64,000 nt of DNA from Biscogniauxia marginata (Eukaryota > Ascomycota > Sordariomycetes > Xylariales > Xylariaceae), in the NCBI GenBank assembly GCA_022695795.1, contig MU404120.1, positions 182,328 through 246,327 on the forward strand, given 5' to 3'. The notes beneath the pieces were generated by a model. The model made no database searches. It had not been told where the DNA came from and saw only the letters and a program-made list of their open reading frames with translations. Below, piece by piece: positions 61,994 through 64,000 of this stretch (position 1 is its first letter; every line of letters starts with the position of its first letter). Position numbers and translations under genes: made by a program.

Positions 61994-62436
61994 TATTATA
62001 ATTATTAAAACATTAAACATGTGCGAATCACGTAATTACAAATAATAAATAATAAATTAAGAATATATTATTCACTATTTAACGAATAATAAATAGTGAA
62101 TTAAGAATATGCGATTCATTATTTAACAAATAATGAATAATGAATTAAGAATATGTAATTTATTATTTACTTCATTTATATAAAAAGAAAAATAAGTATA
62201 AAAAAATAAAATTTCTTTTATTTTTAGTTATTTATTTTAATTCTTTAGTTATTAATTTAAGATTATAGTTACTCTTTAATTCTATAATGAAAATACCTTG
62301 AAATCTCTTTAATAAATAAAACATTATAAATCACTTAAACTAATCTTAATTCATTGTTACTTTTAAATCAAGAAAACTTAGTATATACTTACTTATAAAG
62401 TTAGTTAACTAGGAATATATAAAGAGGTTCGTCACA
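61994..62436 (+). repeat. 3' LTR of the chromovirus
   Basis: 443 bp, aligning end to end with the 5' LTR but more decayed at the left end (TATTATAATT for TGTTATGACC). It includes the same U3 tandem repeat (about 62036-62165). Confidence 0.9.
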
Positions 62437-62549
62437 TATAAATAACATATATATTTTTTCTTAACCTTAATATAAATTAAGTGTTTTAAAAAATTAAAAC
62501 ACTTATAATAACTTATAAAAAGTTTTTATAATTTAATTATATTATAAAT

Positions 62550-62985
62550 TGTTACGACCAACAGGGATGATGGTTAGTAGAGGTCACGTGACCCTTGGGT
62601 CCCGTGACCTGAAGCAAGATTCTTTGTGGCTCTCTTTATAGAGCAACAGAAAAAGGAAAAGAACAAGAGTATTCTTTGTTTGTCTCTATTCTCTATAATA
62701 AAGAAGGTTAGAAAATGCGGGATATTATTTCTTTAGAAATAAAGTATAAATAGATTAAAATTTCCTTTATATCTAGTTATTTATTCGAGTTCTTTAATTA
62801 TTAATTTAAAACTATAGTTACTTTTTAATATTATAATGAAAGTACCTTGAAATCTCTTTAATAAATAAAGCATTATAAACTTCTTAAATTAATCTCGATT
62901 TATTATTACTTTTAAATTAAGAAAACTTAATACGTACTTACTTATGAAGTTAGCTGACTAGAAACACATAAGGAGGTTCATTATA
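62550..62985 (+). mobile_element. Solo gypsy-type LTR 'D', TSD TAAAT, partly RIPped
   Basis: A 436-bp solo LTR from TGTTACGACC to GGTTCATTATA (decayed GGTTCGTCACA), with perfect 5-bp flanks TAAAT (62545-62549 and 62986-62990). The first ~100 bp are GC-normal and include the palindrome GGTCACGTGACC (62582-62593), while the shared 3' module is heavily AT-converted. Confidence 0.88.
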
Positions 62986-63202
62986 TAAATAAAGTTAAAA
63001 AACATTAAAAAAGTTTTTTTATAAGTATTATAAATATTTATAATTAAATTATAAAAATTATTTTAATATTAATATATAAAATATTTTTATTATAAAATAA
63101 AATAACTTATTTTTAAGAAATAAATTACATTTTTAATAAATAACGTAAAACTAAAAATAAGTAATTATAAATAAAAAATTATTTAATATAAAAAAAGAAG
63201 TA

Positions 63203-63683
63203 TATAACGAACCTCCCTATGTATTCCTAGTTAGCTGACTTTATAAGTAAGTACGTACTAGTTTTTTTTTTGTTTTTAAAGTAATAATAAGTTAAAGTTA
63301 ATTCAAAAGATTTACTATGTCTTGTTCGTTAAAGAGATTTCAAGGTACTTTCATTATAATATTAAAAAGTGATTATAATCTTAAATTAATAACTAAAAAA
63401 AATAAATAAATAACTAAATACAAAGGAAATTCCAATTTATTTATATTTATTCTTTATTTCTTATATTTTTTATTTTAATATATTAAATACTTATTAAATT
63501 TAAACGAATCTAAAAAGTAATTTAAATTCGTTTTTTTAATTTATTTTAATTTTAAAACCAGCTTAAATTCTTATTACGTGATATTACATCATATTTTTAA
63601 AGTAATCCTAAATATCGTATATATTTTTAATTTATATTTCCGCACCCTTATTAAAACCCTTTTAACTCGATTAACTCGTAATA
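63203..63683 (-). mobile_element. RIPped gypsy-type LTR, minus orientation
   Basis: Starts TATAACGAACCTCCC, the decayed reverse complement of the shared LTR end, with the module inverted to about 63430 and a likely end at TCGTAATA (63676-63683). Heavily RIPped; no target-site duplication found, so the far end is approximate. Confidence 0.65.
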
Positions 63684-63890
63684 TTATTTCTCCCCTTTTA
63701 AAATCTTTGTTCTTAAAAATTTCTTTAATAAGTTTTTATTATTATTATTATTTTTATAAACATATTTAGTGTTTTTAAGCTTATTACGAAACCTTATAAA
63801 AACCAGCGTAAATCCCGTAATTCTTTATTTACTTATATTCGCTTTTTTAGTTATAAAGTGTTTCTTTATTTTAATTGTTTTAAAATTAAG

Positions 63891-64000
63891 TTTTTTTGTT
63901 TTATAGTTTTTTTGTTTTATAGTTTTTTTGTTTTATAGTTTTTTTGTTTTATAGTTTTTTTGTTTTATAGTTTTTTTGTTTTATAGTTTTTTTGTTTTAT
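63891..64000. repeat. 16-bp tandem repeat running off the window
   Basis: Nearly seven perfect copies of TTTTTTTGTTTTATAG from 63891 to the last base, in AT-rich DNA. It continues past the window edge. Perfect copies imply recent expansion or slippage. Confidence 0.95.

Larger units (their letters stand above)
54908..62436 (+). mobile_element. Complete RIPped Ty3/gypsy chromovirus, TSD TATAA
   Basis: A 7529-bp element with LTRs 54908-55349 and 61994-62436, flanked by perfect TATAA (54903-54907 and 62437-62441). Domain order, read through many stops on the plus strand: a zinc knuckle (C-F-N-Y...H-Y-K-N-K-Y, 56476-56517, two Cys turned to Tyr), reverse transcriptase core FVYLNDILIYS (58967-58999, the YLDD box with one Asp now Asn), integrase His/Cys domain (FHEHPLYSYQ... 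from ~60015), and a C-terminal chromodomain (YEVKKIL...EGYPPEKNT, ~61149-61295). RT before integrase plus a chromodomain defines a chromovirus. DNA is about 80% A+T and all long frames are broken, mostly CAA/CAG to TAA/TAG and TGG to TAA. No coding capacity remains. Confidence 0.93.

Noticed and set aside
54196..63683. A single large minus-strand retroelement bounded by the two inverted LTRs
   Set aside because: No matching target duplication (AAAGG against TTATT), and only ~600 bp of non-nested sequence lies between them; two separate insertions are simpler.

Overview
The window is nuclear DNA of a filamentous ascomycete (Pezizomycotina, probably Sordariomycetes). Evidence: short GT-AG introns of about 50-210 bp, GC-rich conserved eukaryotic genes, gypsy-type LTRs, and a 10-kb AT-rich block whose C-to-T/G-to-A decay on both strands is the signature of repeat-induced point mutation (RIP). 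I saw no tRNA, rRNA or CRISPR array. Gene models were spliced by eye from reading frames, splice signals and remembered family sequences; no search was run.

Layout. (1) 0-9.2 kb, conserved genes: a secreted SMP-30/lactonohydrolase-like protein, a four-exon cupin, a head-to-head pair RPS26 (minus) / ubiquitin-RPS31 (plus), and a GH18 chitinase. (2) 9.2-33.2 kb, an accessory island with few working genes and many small LTR insertions. It holds a small secreted Cys-containing protein, an ABC-C (MRP-type) transporter broken in NBD1 by a 430-bp solo LTR and a deletion, an intact gene fusing a kinase C-lobe remnant to an interferon-inducible 6-16/ISG12-like domain, a decayed short-chain dehydrogenase, a FAD-linked oxidoreductase with one in-frame stop and a solo LTR just before its ATG, a decayed PD-(D/E)xK-like 'DUF7924-type' protein, and a decayed casein-kinase-1 copy. 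(3) 33.9-51.6 kb, conserved core: an SRPK-like kinase, DNA polymerase epsilon catalytic subunit, COX20, an uncharacterised basic protein, galactose mutarotase and DNA ligase I. (4) 52.3-53.1 kb, a three-exon secreted protein. (5) 54.2-64 kb, AT-rich nested retroelements: one complete but fully RIPped Ty3/gypsy chromovirus (54908-62436, TSD TATAA), further LTRs, and a 16-bp tandem repeat running off the end.

The core genes look constrained and complete, including two replication enzymes (POL2 and LIG1) within 16 kb. Transport and redox genes of the accessory island resemble remnants of a secondary-metabolism neighbourhood (transporter, SDR, FAD oxidase) but no PKS, NRPS or terpene synthase is present. 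The most interesting signals are the kinase-remnant/ISG12 fusion, a gypsy LTR family with one shared 3' module behind four unrelated U3 regions, and a solo LTR in which RIP stops at the edge of that shared module.
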